Shown here piece by piece: positions 44,690 through 56,569 of a stretch of DNA of 64,000 bases. Numbering within the stretch: the stretch's first letter is position 1; every line of letters begins with the position of its first letter. A program made the position numbers and the translations under genes. Source of the stretch: Vombatus ursinus (taxonomy: Eukaryota > Chordata > Mammalia > Diprotodontia > Vombatidae). The DNA is taken from NCBI RefSeq assembly GCF_900497805.2, contig NW_020954719.1:1550001-1614000 (forward strand). Direction: 5' to 3'. The notes under the pieces were generated by a model that was given only the letters and a program-made list of their open reading frames with translations, made no database searches and was not told the DNA's origin.

Positions 44690-44850
44690 CTCATTTTCCA
44701 AATTTTCCAATATTGATTGCTTGTACCACCCTCTTTCCAGTTATGTAGGATGGAGCCTTCGGGTCATTCTTGACTCTATACCTTCTTTCATTCCCAATAA
44801 GTTGCCAAGTTTTGCCAATATTAAAACTCCATAGCATCTCTTAAAATTTT
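44690..44850 (+). mobile_element. L2 fragment (sense)
   Basis: GGTCATTCTTGACTCTATAC, CAATAAGTTGCCAAGTTTTG and CTCCATAGCATCTCT follow the L2 RT-to-3' text (GGAGTCATCCTTGACTCC, CAATCAGTGGCCAAGTC). Short. Confidence 0.6.
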
Positions 44851-44861
44851 CACATCAAATG

Positions 44862-45597
44862 GCTTTCATAAAGGCCTCATTTCTCAAATATATAGAGAAC
44901 TGAGTCAAATCTACATGAATACAAGTCATTCCCCAATTGATAAATGGTCAGAGGATAAAAACAGGCAAGTTTTCAGAGAAAGAAATTAAAGCTGTCTATA
45001 GTCATATGAAAAATGCTCTAAATCACTTTTGATTAGAGAAATGCTAATTAAAACAACTCTGAGGCACTACCTCACACCAATCAAATTGTCTGATATGCCA
45101 GGAAAGGAAAATGATAAGTGTTGGAGAGGATGTGGGAAAATTGGGACACTTAATGCCTGTTGGTGGACTTGTGAACTGATCCAGCCATTCTGGAGAGCAA
45201 TTTGGAACTATGTTCAAAGGGCTATAAAAATGTGCATACCTTTTGACCCAGCAATAGCACTTTTAGGTTTGTATCCCAAAGAGATCATAAAAAAGGGAAA
45301 GGGACTTACGTGTACAAACATATTTAAGGCAAATCTTTTTGTGGTGGCAAAGAATTGGAAATTGTGGGAATGCCTATCGTTTTTTATGGTTTTTATCTTT
45401 TGGTCTGTTTCTTCTTTCACAGCATAACTAATATAGAAATATGTTTTACATAATTATGTATCTATAACATATCAAATTGCTTCCCATCTTAAAGAAAGTG
45501 AAGGGAGGTGAAGGAGGAGAAAAATTTGGAACTCAAAAAAATTTTTAAATGAAATGTTAAAAATAGGTTTTACATACAGTTGGAAAAAATAAATTAC
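44862..45597 (+). mobile_element. L1, ORF2 C-terminus joined to 3' UTR by a deletion
   Basis: The frame at 45029-45427 reads IREMLIKTTLRHYLTPIKLS, WWTCELIQPFWRAIWNYVQR and PFDPAIALLGLYPKEIIKKG, then leaves L1 coding at about 45376. There the text jumps into the 3' UTR (TTTTTATGGTTTTTATCTTT). The last part of ORF2 is therefore missing. Ends at an A-rich tail directly against the next HAL1. Confidence 0.85.
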
Positions 45598-46854
45598 TGG
45601 GGGCGGAGCCAAGATGAAGGAAAGAAAGCAGTGACTGTCTTGAGCTCTCTCCCAAAGCCCTCCAAATACCACCTACCCAGCAAAACTGAGTATAGTCCTG
45701 CAGGGGAAAAAATGGTCATTCAGTGAAATAGAGGACTTTCAGGCATTCTTGATGAAAAGACCAGAGTTGAATAGAAAATTTGATTTTCAAATACAAGACT
45801 CGAGTGGAACATGAAGAGGTAAACAGGAAAGAGAACATCATAAGAGACTTATTAAGGTTGAACTGTTTACATTTTTGAACTGTTTACATTCCTGCATGGA
45901 AAGACGATATTTGTAACTCATGAGACCTTTGTCAGTATTAGGTAGTTGGAGGGGAAAAAAATTATATGTACGTATATATAGATATAGATAGATAGATAGA
46001 TAGAGGGCACAGGGTGAGTTGAAAATGAAGGGGTCATATCTGGAGAATAAAATTAAGAGGTGAGAGAGGAATATACTAGGAGAAGGAGAAAGGGAGAGGT
46101 AGAATGGGGTAAATTATCCCACAAAAAAAAAAAACAGAAAAGAAAAGGCTCTTACAGTGGAGGGGAAACGGGGGAAGGTGAGAGGGAATGAGTGAATCTT
46201 ATTCTCATAGGATTTGACTTAAGGAGGGAATAACATACACACTCAGTTGGGTATGGAAATCTGTCTTACCCTACAGGAAAATAGGGGGGAAGGGGACAAG
46301 AGAGTAGGGGAATGATAGAGAGGAGGGCAGATTGGGAAAGGGAGTAATCAGAAGCAAATACTTCTGAGGAGGGACAGGGTCAAAAGAAAGAATAGAATAA
46401 ATGGGTGGGTGGGATAGGATTAAGGGAAATAGAGTTAGTTTTTCACAGCATGTCTACTATGGAAGTGTTTTGTGTAACTGCACATATATAACCTATATTT
46501 AGTTGCTTGCCTTATCAATGAGGGTGGACGGGGAGGGAGGAAGGGAGAAAATCTGGAACCCAAAGTTTTAAAAACATGTTTAAAATAAATGTTTCCACAT
46601 GCAACTGGGAACTAAGAAATACAGGAAATGGGGTATAGAAATCCATCCTGCCCTACAGGAAAATAGAAGGGAAAGGGGATAAGAGAAGGGCGGGAGAGGT
46701 AGAAGGGAAGGCAGACTAGGGGAAGGGGTATTTAGAATGCATGCCATCTTGGGGTGGGGGAGGGGCGAGATGGGGTGAAAATTTGGAACTCAAAATCTGG
46801 TGGAGGTAAATGTTGAAAACAAAAAAAATAAATAAAAATTACCACAAAAAATTT
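45598..46854 (+). mobile_element. HAL1 with most of 5' UTR and ORF1 deleted
   Basis: Starts with the true 5' end (GGGGGCGGAGCCAAGATGAA). At about 45671 it jumps to the ORF1 C-terminal region (CTACCCAGCAAAACTGAGTA, then LNRKFDFQIQDS-like). It continues through spacer-type text and the ORF2-loss joint (GGGAAATAGAGTTAGTTTTT, 46424-46443) to the 3' end. Similar AATAATTACT words at both ends suggest a target-site duplication. It retains both ends of the family, so the deletion is internal. Confidence 0.8.
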
Positions 46855-46869
46855 AAAAATAATTACTAT

Positions 46870-47035
46870 TAAATAAAAAAATTGTACAGTGATCAATTGT
46901 GAATGACTTAGGTGTTCACAGCAATACAATGATCTAAGACAGTTCCAAAAGACACATGATGAAAAATTCTATCCACATCCAGAGAAAGAACTGATGGAGT
47001 CTGAATGCAAATTGAAGTATACTATTTTTTCTTTT
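46870..47035 (+). mobile_element. L1 fragment: end of ORF2 and start of 3' UTR
   Basis: GTGATCAATTGTGAATGACT, GCAATACAATGATCTAAGAC and ACTGATGGAGTCTGAATGCA are the terminal ORF2 and 3' UTR blocks in sense. Truncated at both ends. Confidence 0.75.
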
Positions 47036-47129
47036 CTTTTTTTTTGCATTTTAAAATTTTATTATTTTATTTTTCCCAGGTATATGTAAAAATAATTTTT
47101 AATATTTGTTTTTAAAATTTTGAGTTCCA

Positions 47130-47305
47130 GGGGCAGCTAGGTGGCACAATGGATAGAGCACCAGCCCTGGAGTCAGGAGGACCTGAGTTCAAATCCAGCC
47201 TCAGACACATAACACTTACTAGCTGTGTGACCCTGGTCAAGTCACTTAACCCCATTGCCTAGCCAAAAAAAAATAATAATAATAAAATAAAATTTAAAAA
47301 AAAAT
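47130..47305 (+). mobile_element. tRNA-derived SINE with target-site duplication
   Basis: GGGGCAGCTAGGTGGCACAA head and an A-rich tail (AATAATAAT). A 16-bp perfect duplication flanks it (47114-47129 and 47306-47321). Inserted in the antisense L1. Confidence 0.93.
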
Positions 47306-47686
47306 AAAATTTTGAGTTCCAAATTCTCTCCCTTCTTCCCTCCCTAACTTCCCTCATTGAGAAGGCAAGCAATTTAATATAGGTTATACATGTGTAGTCA
47401 TGCAAAACATTTCCATGTTATGCAAGAAAACATAGACCCCAACCCCCCAAAAAAACCTTAAGAAAAATAAAGTTAAAAAATATGTTTCAATCTGTATTTG
47501 GACACTATCAGTTCTTTTTCTGGGGATGGATAGCATTTTTTATCATAAGGCCTTCAGAGTTTTCTTGGATGGTTGTATTACTGAGAATAGCTAAGTCATT
47601 CACAGCTGATCATCACATAATATTACTATTATTTTGTATACAGTACATTTTGCTTTGCATCAGTTCATGTAAGTCTTTCCAGGCTT

Positions 47687-47836
47687 TTTTTTTTCTTTTT
47701 TGGCAGGTGAAGTTAAGTGACTTGCCCATGGTCACACAGCTAGCAAGTATCAAGTGTTTGGTCTGAGGCCGGATTTGAACTCAGGTCCTCCTGACTTCAG
47801 GGCCAGTGCTCTATCCACTGCACCACCTAGCTGCCC
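47687..47836 (-). mobile_element. tRNA-derived SINE with target-site duplication
   Basis: Poly-T start, AAGTTAAGTGACTTGCCCAT, ending TCCACTGCACCACCTAGCTG. Flanked by a 12-bp perfect duplication (47675-47686 and 47837-47848). Inserted in the same L1 as the SINE at 47.13 kb, in the opposite orientation. Confidence 0.93.
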
Positions 47837-48491
47837 CTTTCCAGGCTTTCTGTGAGCATTCTGCTCAACATTTCTTATAGCACAATAGTATTCCATCATA
47901 ATCACATACCACAGTTTGTTCAGTCATTTCCTAATTGATGGGTATCCCCTCAATTTCCTATTCTTCGCTACCGGAAAAGAACTGCTATAAATATTTTTGT
48001 ACATATAGGTCCTTTTCCTTTTTGTCTTTTATGTCTTTTGGGATGCAGACCTAGTAGTGGTATTTCTGGGTCAAAGGGCATGCCCTTTGGGCATAGTTTC
48101 AAATTGCTCTACAGAATGGTTAAATCAGTTCACAGTTCCACCACCAATGCATTAATGTCCCACTTTTCTCATATCCCCTCCAATATTTGTCATTTTCCTT
48201 TTCTGTCCTAGTTGCCATTCTAATAGGTATCAGGCAGTACTTGAGAATTGTTTTAATTTGCATTTCACCAATCAATAGTGAGTTAGAGCATTTTTTCATA
48301 TGGTCATTGATAGCTTTGATTATTTCATCTGAAAACGTTCATGTCTTTTGATCATTTATCAGTTGGGGAATGGCTCTCATTTTTATAAATTTGACTCAGT
48401 TCTCTACATGTTTGAGAAATGAGGCCTTTATCAGAGAAACGCTTCAATAGTTTCAATTCAATTCAATTCAATAGCAATAGTTACTATTGCT

Positions 48492-48680
48492 AAATGGAAG
48501 TATATTATTTTTCACCTTTTTGCACAATTTCATACATATAATCTATTTAAAATTGCTTGCCATCTCAGGGAGGGGGTAGAGGATAGAGGAAGGGAGAAAA
48601 TTTGGAAATAAAAATTTTTAAATGAATTTTTAAAATGGTTTTTATATGTAATTGGGAAAATAATAAAATATTATTAAAAA
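48492..48680 (+). mobile_element. L1 3' UTR end (sense)
   Basis: TTGCTTGCCATCTCAGGGAG, AATTTGGAAATAAAAATTTT and TTTTTATATGTAATTGGGAA, then an A-rich tail. Strongly 5'-truncated. Confidence 0.75.
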
Positions 48681-48684
48681 AAGA

Positions 48685-49395
48685 AGAAGAAGAAAAGGTG
48701 TGGGCAGCTTTCAGAGATTTTGTATACAGCACGACATTTACTAATCTGGGCCAGAACACGCATAAACATCAAAATTGGCTTGATAAAAGTGATGGAGAAA
48801 TTCAGAAACTGCTTGAAGAAAAACAGGAACTCCACAGGATTTACTAGCAGAATAGTTTGTCTCTAAGAAGACACCGTCTAACTCCATCAGAAGTAAAGTG
48901 CAAGTGAAACTTAGAGATGCAAGATTCTTGGCTCAGTAAGAAGGCAGATGAAATTCAGTTTTAAGCTGATAGTAACAATCCAAAGCACTTTTATGATGCC
49001 CTGAAGGCTATTTCTGGGCTAAAGACCTATTGTGCATCTCAGCTACTATTGATCAGTGAAAGGTGTGCTGAACACTTCCATAGTGTTCTCAGTAGACTGG
49101 CTGAAGCCATTGACCATTTACTTTAGGTTAAAGTCAATCCCTTTAACCAAACTTTCAACTGTAGAAGAGGTTTTGAATGCCATTATACCCCTCTTGTGTG
49201 GCAAAGCACCTGATGCTGATTCGATTTCAGCTGACATTTACAAGGCAAGGTGGTCCACCTCTAATACAAAAGCTGACAGAAATTTTCCAGTTTATATGAC
49301 AAGACGAGGTTATCCTCTAGGAGTTCAATGATGCTTCCATTGTCCGTTTCTATAAAGAAAAGAAAAATAGGTTGTCCTGTGGCAATCTAAGAAAG
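48685..49395 (+). mobile_element. RTE-like LINE, middle part (linker and start of RT)
   Basis: Pieces read QNWLDKSDGEIQKLLEEKQE (48770-48830), then TKLSTVEEVLNAIIPLLCGK, APDADSISADIYKA and the GVQ/EFNDASI-like boundary near 49320. These match the segment just before and at the start of the RT in the LINE at 17.5-19.1 kb. The two copies overlap only in the last about 90 bp (49300-49390 against 17533-17620), where they are clearly the same family. 5'- and 3'-truncated, with stops. Confidence 0.75.
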
Positions 49396-49439
49396 AATAC
49401 TCAAAGGGTAAGGAAAGATCAGAAAAGGCAGACTTCAGG

Positions 49440-49655
49440 AGTTGGCACATGAATGAAACTGTTTAAAAAGAGGGATTCTAAAAGGCGGAAGTAAAGAAGA
49501 AGTACATTCTTGGCATAACTGTTCAAATGCCTGATGGAGAATTTGGAATGGCAAGCTCAGGGAATTGCAAATGGACCCCTTTGGCTAGATTATAGAATAT
49601 ATGAAGGAAGGCAATGTATGGTAACCACAGAAAGATAGACTAAAGTCAGATTGGG
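49440..49655 (-). mobile_element. L2 fragment
   Basis: GGATTCTAAAAGGCGGAAGT, AAGTACATTCTTGGCATAAC and TAGATTATAGAATATATGAA follow the antisense L2 text seen at 14.4-14.6 kb. It ends at the poly-T of the next L1. Confidence 0.55.
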
Positions 49656-51384
49656 AAGAATTTTATTTTTTTCATATGATAGGTTATTTTTCTCAAGTTA
49701 TATGTAAAGATAATTTTTAACATTCATTTTTTTAAAAAAAATTTGAGTTCCAAGTTTTCTCTCTGCCTCCATCACTTCCCCCTACCTGAGACAATAAGCA
49801 ATTTCATATAGGTTCAGCCATGTTCAGCATGTTCAGTCATGCAAACCATATTACCATGTTAGTCATGTTGTGAAAGAAGAAACAGACCAAAAAAAAAAAC
49901 CACCACAAAAACAAAAAGATAGTGAAAAATAATAAGCTTCGATTAGCATTCAGACTCCATTAGTTCTTTCTCTGCATGTGGATAGTGTTTTTCATCATGA
50001 ATCCTTTGGAATTGTCTTAGATCATTGCATTGTTGAGAATAGGTAAGTTATTCACAGCTGATCATCACACAGTAGTGTTGCTACTGTGTACAATGTTTTC
50101 CTGGTTCTGCTCACTTCACTTTGCATCAGTTCATATAAGTCTTCCCAGGTTTTTCTGAAATCTGCCTGCTCATCATTTCTTATACCACAATAATATTCCA
50201 TTACAATTATATACTACTACTTGTTCAACCATTCCCCAGTTGATGGGTATCATCTCAATTTCCAATTCTTTGCCACCACAAAAAGAGCTGCCATAAATAT
50301 TTTTGTACATGTAGATCCTTTTCCCTTTTTTATGATCTCTTTTTTTATACAGACCTATTAGTGGTGTTGCTGGATCAAAGGGTATGTACATTTTGATTGC
50401 TCTTTGGGCATAGTTCCAAACTGGTCTCTAGAATGGTTGGATCAGTTCAAACTCCACCAACAGTACATTAGTGTCCTAATTTTCCCACATCCTCTCCAGC
50501 ATTTATAATTTTCCTTTTCAGTCATGTTAGCCAATCTGATAGATGTGAGGTAGTGCCTCAGAACTGTTTTAATTTGCATTTCTCTAATCCAGAATGATTT
50601 AGAGCATTTTTTCATATAACTATAGATAGCTTTGATTTCTTTGTCTATAAACTGTTGTCTGTTTTTATCTTTTGACCATTTATCAGTTGGGGAGTGATTT
50701 GTATTCATGTAAATTTGACTCAGTTCTCTATATATTTGAGAAATGAGGCTTTTATCAAAAACACTTGCTATGAAAATTGTTTCCCAGTTTTCTGCTTTCC
50801 TTTTAATCTTATTTGCATTGGTTTTGTTTGTGCAAAACCCTTTTAATTTAATATAACCAATTATGTCCATTTTACATCTCATAATGTTCTCCATCTCTTG
50901 TTTAGTCAAAAATTCTTCCCTAGTATTTTATATTGTCTACAGTTATTTTAAATGGAATTTTTCTTTCTATCGCTTGCTGCTGGGCTTTGTTGGTAATATA
51001 TAGAAATGCTGATGATTTATGTGGATTTATTTTTATATCTTGCAACTTTGCTAAAGTTGTTAATTATTTCAACTATTTTTTTAGTTGATTCTTTAGTATT
51101 TTCTAAGTATGCTATCCTATCAACTGCAAAGAGTGATAGTTCTGTTTCATTGTCTATTTTAATTTCTTCAATTTTTTTCTTCTCATTGCTTTAGCTAACA
51201 TTTCTAGTACAATATTGAATAATAGTGATGATAATGGACAGCCTTGCTTCACCCCTGATCTTATTGGGAAGGCTTTTAGCTTATCCCTATTAGAAATAAT
51301 GTTTCCTGATGGTTTTAGATAGATATTGTCATTTTAAGGAAAACTCTATTTAATCATATGTGCTTTAATGTGTTTTTGGTGTGG

Positions 51385-51540
51385 TTTTTTGTTTCTTTGC
51401 TTGTTTGTTTGGAGACAACTGGGGTTAAGTGACTTGCCCAGTGTCACACAGCTAGTAAATGTCTGAGGCCAGATTTTAATTCAGACTTTCCTAACTCCAG
51501 GGCCAGTTATATATCTACTGATGCCACCTAGCTTTCCCTC
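51385..51540 (-). mobile_element. tRNA-derived SINE inside the antisense L1
   Basis: GGGGTTAAGTGACTTGCCCA, GTGTCACACAGCTAGTAAAT and GATGCCACCTAGCTTTCCC. More diverged than other copies of its type. Confidence 0.8.
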
Positions 51541-53936
51541 TCTAGGATTTTTAATAGGAATGGATGTCATATTTTGTCAAAAGCGTTTTCTATGCTTATT
51601 GAGATAATCATATAATTTCTGTTGGTTTTGTTATTGATATGGTCAGTTATGCTAATAGTTTTCTTAATATTGAACCATTCCTGTATTCCTGGTATAAATC
51701 CCACCTGTTCCTAGTGTGTGATCCTGGTGATATATTTCTGTGAACTCCTTGATAGTATTTTATTTAAAAATTTTGCATCAATATTCATTAGGGAATTTGG
51801 TCTATAGTTTCTGTTCTCCATTTTTATTCTTCTTGGCATTGGTATCAGTACCATGTTTGTGTCAGAAAAGGAATTTGGTAGGATTCCTTCTTCATCTGTT
51901 TTTCCCAAATAGTTTACATAGTATTGGAGTTAATTGTTTTTTATATGTTTGGTAGAATTCATTTGTGAATCCATCTGGCCCTGGAGATTTTTTTTTAGGA
52001 AGTTCATTGATGGCTTGTTCAATTTTTCTAAAATGGAGTTATTTAAGTGTTCTATTTCCTTTTCAGTTAATCTGGGGAATTTATATTTTTGTACATATTT
52101 TTCCATTTCACTTAGATTGTTGGATGTATTGACATACAATTGGGCAAAATAGCTCCTAATTATTGCTTTAATTTCTTCTTTATTGCTGATCAGTTCACTC
52201 TTTTCATTTGTAATGCTGGTAATTTGGTTTTCGTTTTTTAAAAAATCAACCAGTGGCTTATCTATTTTATGGTTTTTTTTTTCGTAAAGCCATCTCTTAG
52301 TTTTATTATTAGTTCAATATTTTTCTTACTTTCAGTTTTATTAATATCTCCTTTGATTGTTAGGATTTCCAGTTTGGTGTTTAATTGGAGATTTTAAATT
52401 TTTTTCTTTTTCTCACTTTTTTAGTTGCATTGATCTGTTCTTTCCCTATTTTATTGATGTAAGCCTTTAGAGATATAAAATTTCCCCTAAGTACTGCTTT
52501 GGCTGCATCTCATAAATTTTGGTATGTTGTCTCAATATTGTCATTCTCTTTGATGAAAATATTGATTGTTTCTATGATTTGTTATTTGATGTACTCATTC
52601 TTTAGAATTAGATTACTTAGTTTCCAATTAATTTTTTATTTATCTTTCTGTGGCCCTTTATTAAATGTAATTTTTATTGCATCATGATCTAAAAAGGATT
52701 CATTTAATGTTTCTGCCTTTCTGCAATTGATTGTTAGATTTTTATGTCCTAATACATGGTCAATTTTTGTGTAGGTGTCATGTACCACTGAGAAAAAGGT
52801 ATATTCCTTCTTATCCCCACTCAGTTTTCTCCAGAGGTCTATCAGATCCAACTTTTCTAAAATTCTGTTCACCTCCTTAACTTCTTTCTTGTTTATTTTG
52901 TGGTTAAACTTAACTTGTTCTAAGAGGGGAAAGTTGAGGTCCTCCACTAGTATAGTTTTACTGTTTTCTCCTGTAACATATTTAACTTCTCCTTTAGAAA
53001 TTTGGATGCTGTACCACTTGGTGCATACATATTAATATATGTAATAATGTTATTAGTACATATTAATAGTATATTATTAATTAAATATTAATTGTATTAA
53101 TATTACTTCATTATCTACGGTACCATTTAGCAAGATGTAGTTTCCTTTCTTGTCTCTTTTAATTAGATTTATTTTTGCTTTTGCTTTGTCTGAGATCATG
53201 ATTGCTACCCCTGCTTTTTTTTTTTTTAATTTCTGCTGAAACATAACAATTTCTGCTTCAGCCCCTTGTCTTTACTGTCTGTGTCTCTATACTTCGGATA
53301 TGTTTCTTGTAAACAGCATCTTGTAGGATTCTGGTTTTTAATCCACTCTAATACCTACTTCCTTTTTATGGGTAAGTTCATTTCATTCACATTCACAGTT
53401 ATGATTACCATGTATTTCCCTCTATCCTATTCCCCTGCCCCAACCTTTTACGTATATTTTTTCTTTCTCGTTTCAGCCTGTCAATCTTTACTAGTGTTTT
53501 GCTTCTGACCACCACCTCCCTGAGTCTGCCCTCCTTTCTATCAGTGTTTCTCTCTTTTTCTTGTCCCCCTCCCCTCCAATTTCCCTATAGGGTAAGTTAG
53601 ATTCATATACTCAACTAATATATGCTATTCTCTTTTTGAGCCAAATCTGATATGAGTATGGTTCAAGCAATGCTTACGCCTCCCTTCTTTTCCTCCACTG
53701 TATTAGGTCTTTTGCACCCCTGCATGTGATATAATTTATGCCATTCTGCCTCTGCCTCCCCTCTTTTCCCAGTACAATCTTCTTTCTCACCCCTTAATTT
53801 TTTTTTTTAATATCATCCCATCATAGTCAACTTATACCTGCACCCTTGTCTGTATGCTTCTAAATGCCTTAAGAGTTACAAGTCTTATCTTGCCACGTAG
53901 GGATATAAACAGTTTAATCTTATTGAATAACTTATG

Positions 53937-54438
53937 GTTTTTTTATTAATTTATTTTAATTTATCAACAGTCACCTCCATATGCTTTTGAGTTTAAAATT
54001 TTTCTCCCCCTTCCTCCCCACCACCCTCCCTAAGACGGTGCACAATCTAATATAGGCTATACATATATATTCCTATTAAATATATTTTCACATTAGTGAT
54101 GTTGTAAGTAAGAATTAGAACCAATAGGAGGAACCACCAGAAAGAGGAAACAAAACTCAACAGAAGAGGAAAAAAATAGCAAATAGTATGCTTCGATCTG
54201 CATTGAAACTCCATAGTTCTTTCCTTGGATGTGAATAGCACGTGGATAGCCTTTGAAGATGTCTTAAGTCTTTGTATTGCTGGGAAGGGTTAAGTTTATC
54301 AATATTAGTCATTGCACAACGTGGCTGTTATTGTATACAATGTTCTCTTGGTTCTGCTCACTTCACTCAGCATCAGACCATACAAGTCTTTCCAGGTTTT
54401 TCTGAAGTCAGCCTGTTCATCATTTCTTATAGCACGAT
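53937..54438 (-). mobile_element. 5'-truncated L1 nested in the larger L1
   Basis: A T-rich start (L1 3' end) leads through the antisense 3' UTR (ATAGGCTATACATATATATT) to the end of ORF2 (GTTCTGCTCACTTCACTCAG). An 11-bp perfect duplication, AATAACTTATG, flanks it (53926-53936 and 54439-54449). It lies in the ORF1-ORF2 spacer of the host L1. Confidence 0.9.
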
Positions 54439-55860
54439 AATAACTTATGTTTTTTTCCTTCCTGTTTACTTTTTTATGTTTCTCTTGATTCTTGTATGTG
54501 AAAATCAGATTTTCTCTTTAGCTGTGTTCTTTTCATCAGGAATGTTTGAAAGTCTCCTGTTTCATTGAATGTCTATTTTTTCCCCTGAAAGATTATGCTG
54601 AGTTTTGTTAAGTAGTTGATTCTTGATTATAACCAAGCTCCTTTGCCTTCTAGAATGTCATTTTCCAAGCCCTCTTATCCTTTAATGTTAAAAGCTGCTA
54701 AATCCTGTGTAATCTCAACTGTGACTCCTTGATATATGAAATGTTTCTTTCTTGACTGCTTACTATATTTTCTCCTTGATCTGAGAGTTCTGGAATTTGG
54801 CTATGACATTCCTAGGAGTTTTCATTTTGGGATCTCTTTCAAGAGGTGATCGGTGGATTCTTTAAATTACTTTTTTACCCTCTAGTTCTAGGCTGTCAGG
54901 GCAGTTTTTCTCAATAATTTCTTGAAAGATGCTGTCCATGCTTTTTTTTTTTTTCTCATGGCTTTTTGGTAGTCCAATAATTCTTAAATTATCTCCCCTG
55001 GATCTGTTTTTCAGGTTAGTTGTTTTTCTAGTGAGGTATTTCACATTGTCTTCTATTTTTTCATTCTTTTGATTTTGTTTGATTGTTTCTTGATGTTTCA
55101 TAAAGTCATAAACTTCCACTTGCCCAATTCTGATTTTTAAGGAATTGTTTTCTTCAGTGAGCTTTTGTGCCTTCTTTTCCATTTGGCCAATTCTGCTTTT
55201 TAAGGAGTTGTTTTCTTTTTCCAAGCTGTTAATGCTTTATTTCCTTTCCTAATTTTTTTTCTACCTCTTTTATTTGATTTTTAAAATCCTTTTTGAGCTC
55301 TTCCAGGAGGACTTTTTGGGCCTGAAACCAATTCATATTTCTCTTTGAGGCTCTCATGGATATTTTGACATTGTTGTGCTCTTCTGAGTTTGTGTTTTGA
55401 TCTTCCCTGTCGCCATACTAGCTTTCTATGGTCAGGACTTTTTGTTGTCTTTTGCTCATTTTCCAGTCTATTCCATGACTTTTAAAGTTGAGCTGTGCCC
55501 CTGCCATTCAGGGGCACTGTCCCAAGGTTCTTGCTCCAGGGACCAGGAACCTGGCCACTGGCTTTCTGCACTAGGGCCTTGGGAGTTGGCAGCTTACCTG
55601 CTGCACTGTGATTGTCTAGCCTATTCTAGCTAGCTGCATGGGGCTTACAGGTCTGCCAGGCCTGACCACTAGCCTGCTGTATCAGGGCTGGAGGCCTCAT
55701 AACTGGCTCACTGTGCTGCTGGCCTGTTGAGTCTGGGCCTCAGTTTCTGATGTGTGCTGGGGTTTGGGGCCTCCCTCTGGCTCCCATGCACAACCTGCAT
55801 TATTCTGTGGTGTCATTTTACCTCAGTGAGACAGACCTTTCCTGCAGTCCTTCTAAGTTC

Positions 55861-56114
55861 ATCTTTCAGATAAGAATGTAGTTCATGTACTACCTACCCC
55901 TGCCTTTTCTCAACATTTGTATTTTTGTCAATATTTGTATTTCTCAACATTTGTATTCTTTTCAAGCATCCAAATTATGAGACATAGCAAGTTTCACTTC
56001 CTTTTCCTCCTTTCTATACTAGTATATTCCTTTCCTCTTCCCTTCTTTTTTCCCGTTTTAAAAACAGGACTGAACCAGTTCACCAAACAATTCTCTATTG
56101 TTTCACTAGATCCA
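55861..56114. other. Unassigned intronic DNA
   Basis: Pyrimidine-rich with a short tandem (CAACATTTGTATT-type words at 55912-55960). No gene. Confidence 0.5.
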
Positions 56115-56330
56115 AGAAGACCCCTCTTCATGAATTCAAATCTGGCATCAGATGCTTACTAGCTTTGTGACCCTGGGCAAGTCACTGAACCCTGTTTGCC
56201 TTAGTTTCCTTATCTGTAAAATGAGCTGGAGCAGGAAATGTCAAATCATTCCAGCACCTTTGCCAAAAAACAACCCCAAACACGATCACTAGGAGTTGGG
56301 CATGACTGAAATGACTGAACGACAAAAAAA
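56115..56330 (+). mobile_element. MAR1-type SINE, 5'-truncated
   Basis: CATGAATTCAAATCTGGCAT, TGTGACCCTGGGCAAGTCAC, CTTATCTGTAAAATGAGCTG, GGGCATGACTGAAATGACTG and an ACGAC poly-A tail. Confidence 0.85.
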
Positions 56331-56395
56331 GTTTTCATTTATTACTTCTTAAAAAATAGTGTCAAAACCTTTTTTTAAAAAAATCATTGTTTTCA

Positions 56396-56540
56396 GGGCA
56401 GCTAGGTGGTGCAGTGGATAGAGATCTGGCCTTGGAGTCAGGAGATCTTGAGTTCAAATCAGGCCTCAGACACTTGACATTTACTAGCTGTGTGACCCTA
56501 GGCAAGTCACTTAACCCCAATTGCCTCACCAAAAAAAAAA
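56396..56540 (+). mobile_element. tRNA-derived SINE with target-site duplication
   Basis: GGGCAGCTAGGTGGTGCAGT head, CCAATTGCCTCACC and poly-A. AAATCATTGTTTTCA flanks it on both sides (56381-56395 and 56541-56555). Low divergence, so relatively young. Confidence 0.93.
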
Positions 56541-56569
56541 AAATCATTGTTTTCAAAGAGTGCAATGAT

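Larger units (their letters stand above)
47036..48445 (-). mobile_element. L1, antisense: 3' end and ORF2 C-terminus, with two SINEs inside
   Basis: Poly-T side at the left, then the antisense 3' UTR (TAGGTTATACATGTGTAGTC), the WWYVIMMEYYCAI-like region in antisense (near 47880-47940) and ORF2 C-terminal text up to TTATCAGAGAAACGC (48429-48443). SINEs interrupt it at 47130-47305 and 47687-47836, both with target-site duplications. Confidence 0.85.
49656..55860 (-). mobile_element. Nearly complete L1, antisense, with internal ORF2 loss and nested insertions
   Basis: From right to left: 5' UTR (about 55860-55400), broken ORF1 (open piece 54862-55224 with ENNSLKIRIGQ and NRSRGDNLRIIGLPKSHE), an ORF1-ORF2 spacer, the ORF2 start codon at 53411 (MVIITVNVNEMNLPIKRK), endonuclease (DKAKAKINLIKRDKKGNYIL and VEDLNFPLLEQVKFNHKINK; DHDAIKITF near 52670), RT pieces ([36 protein letters not shown]), then the C-terminal domain (50173-50909). 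About 0.7-1 kb is missing between RT and the C-terminus near 50930. Contains a SINE (51385-51540) and a smaller L1 (53937-54438). Many stops. Confidence 0.85.

Noticed and set aside
47036-48680. A twin-priming inversion joining the antisense L1 and the sense L1 3' UTR
   Set aside because: The antisense piece has its own 3' UTR and T-rich end, so two separate insertions fit better than one inverted insertion.
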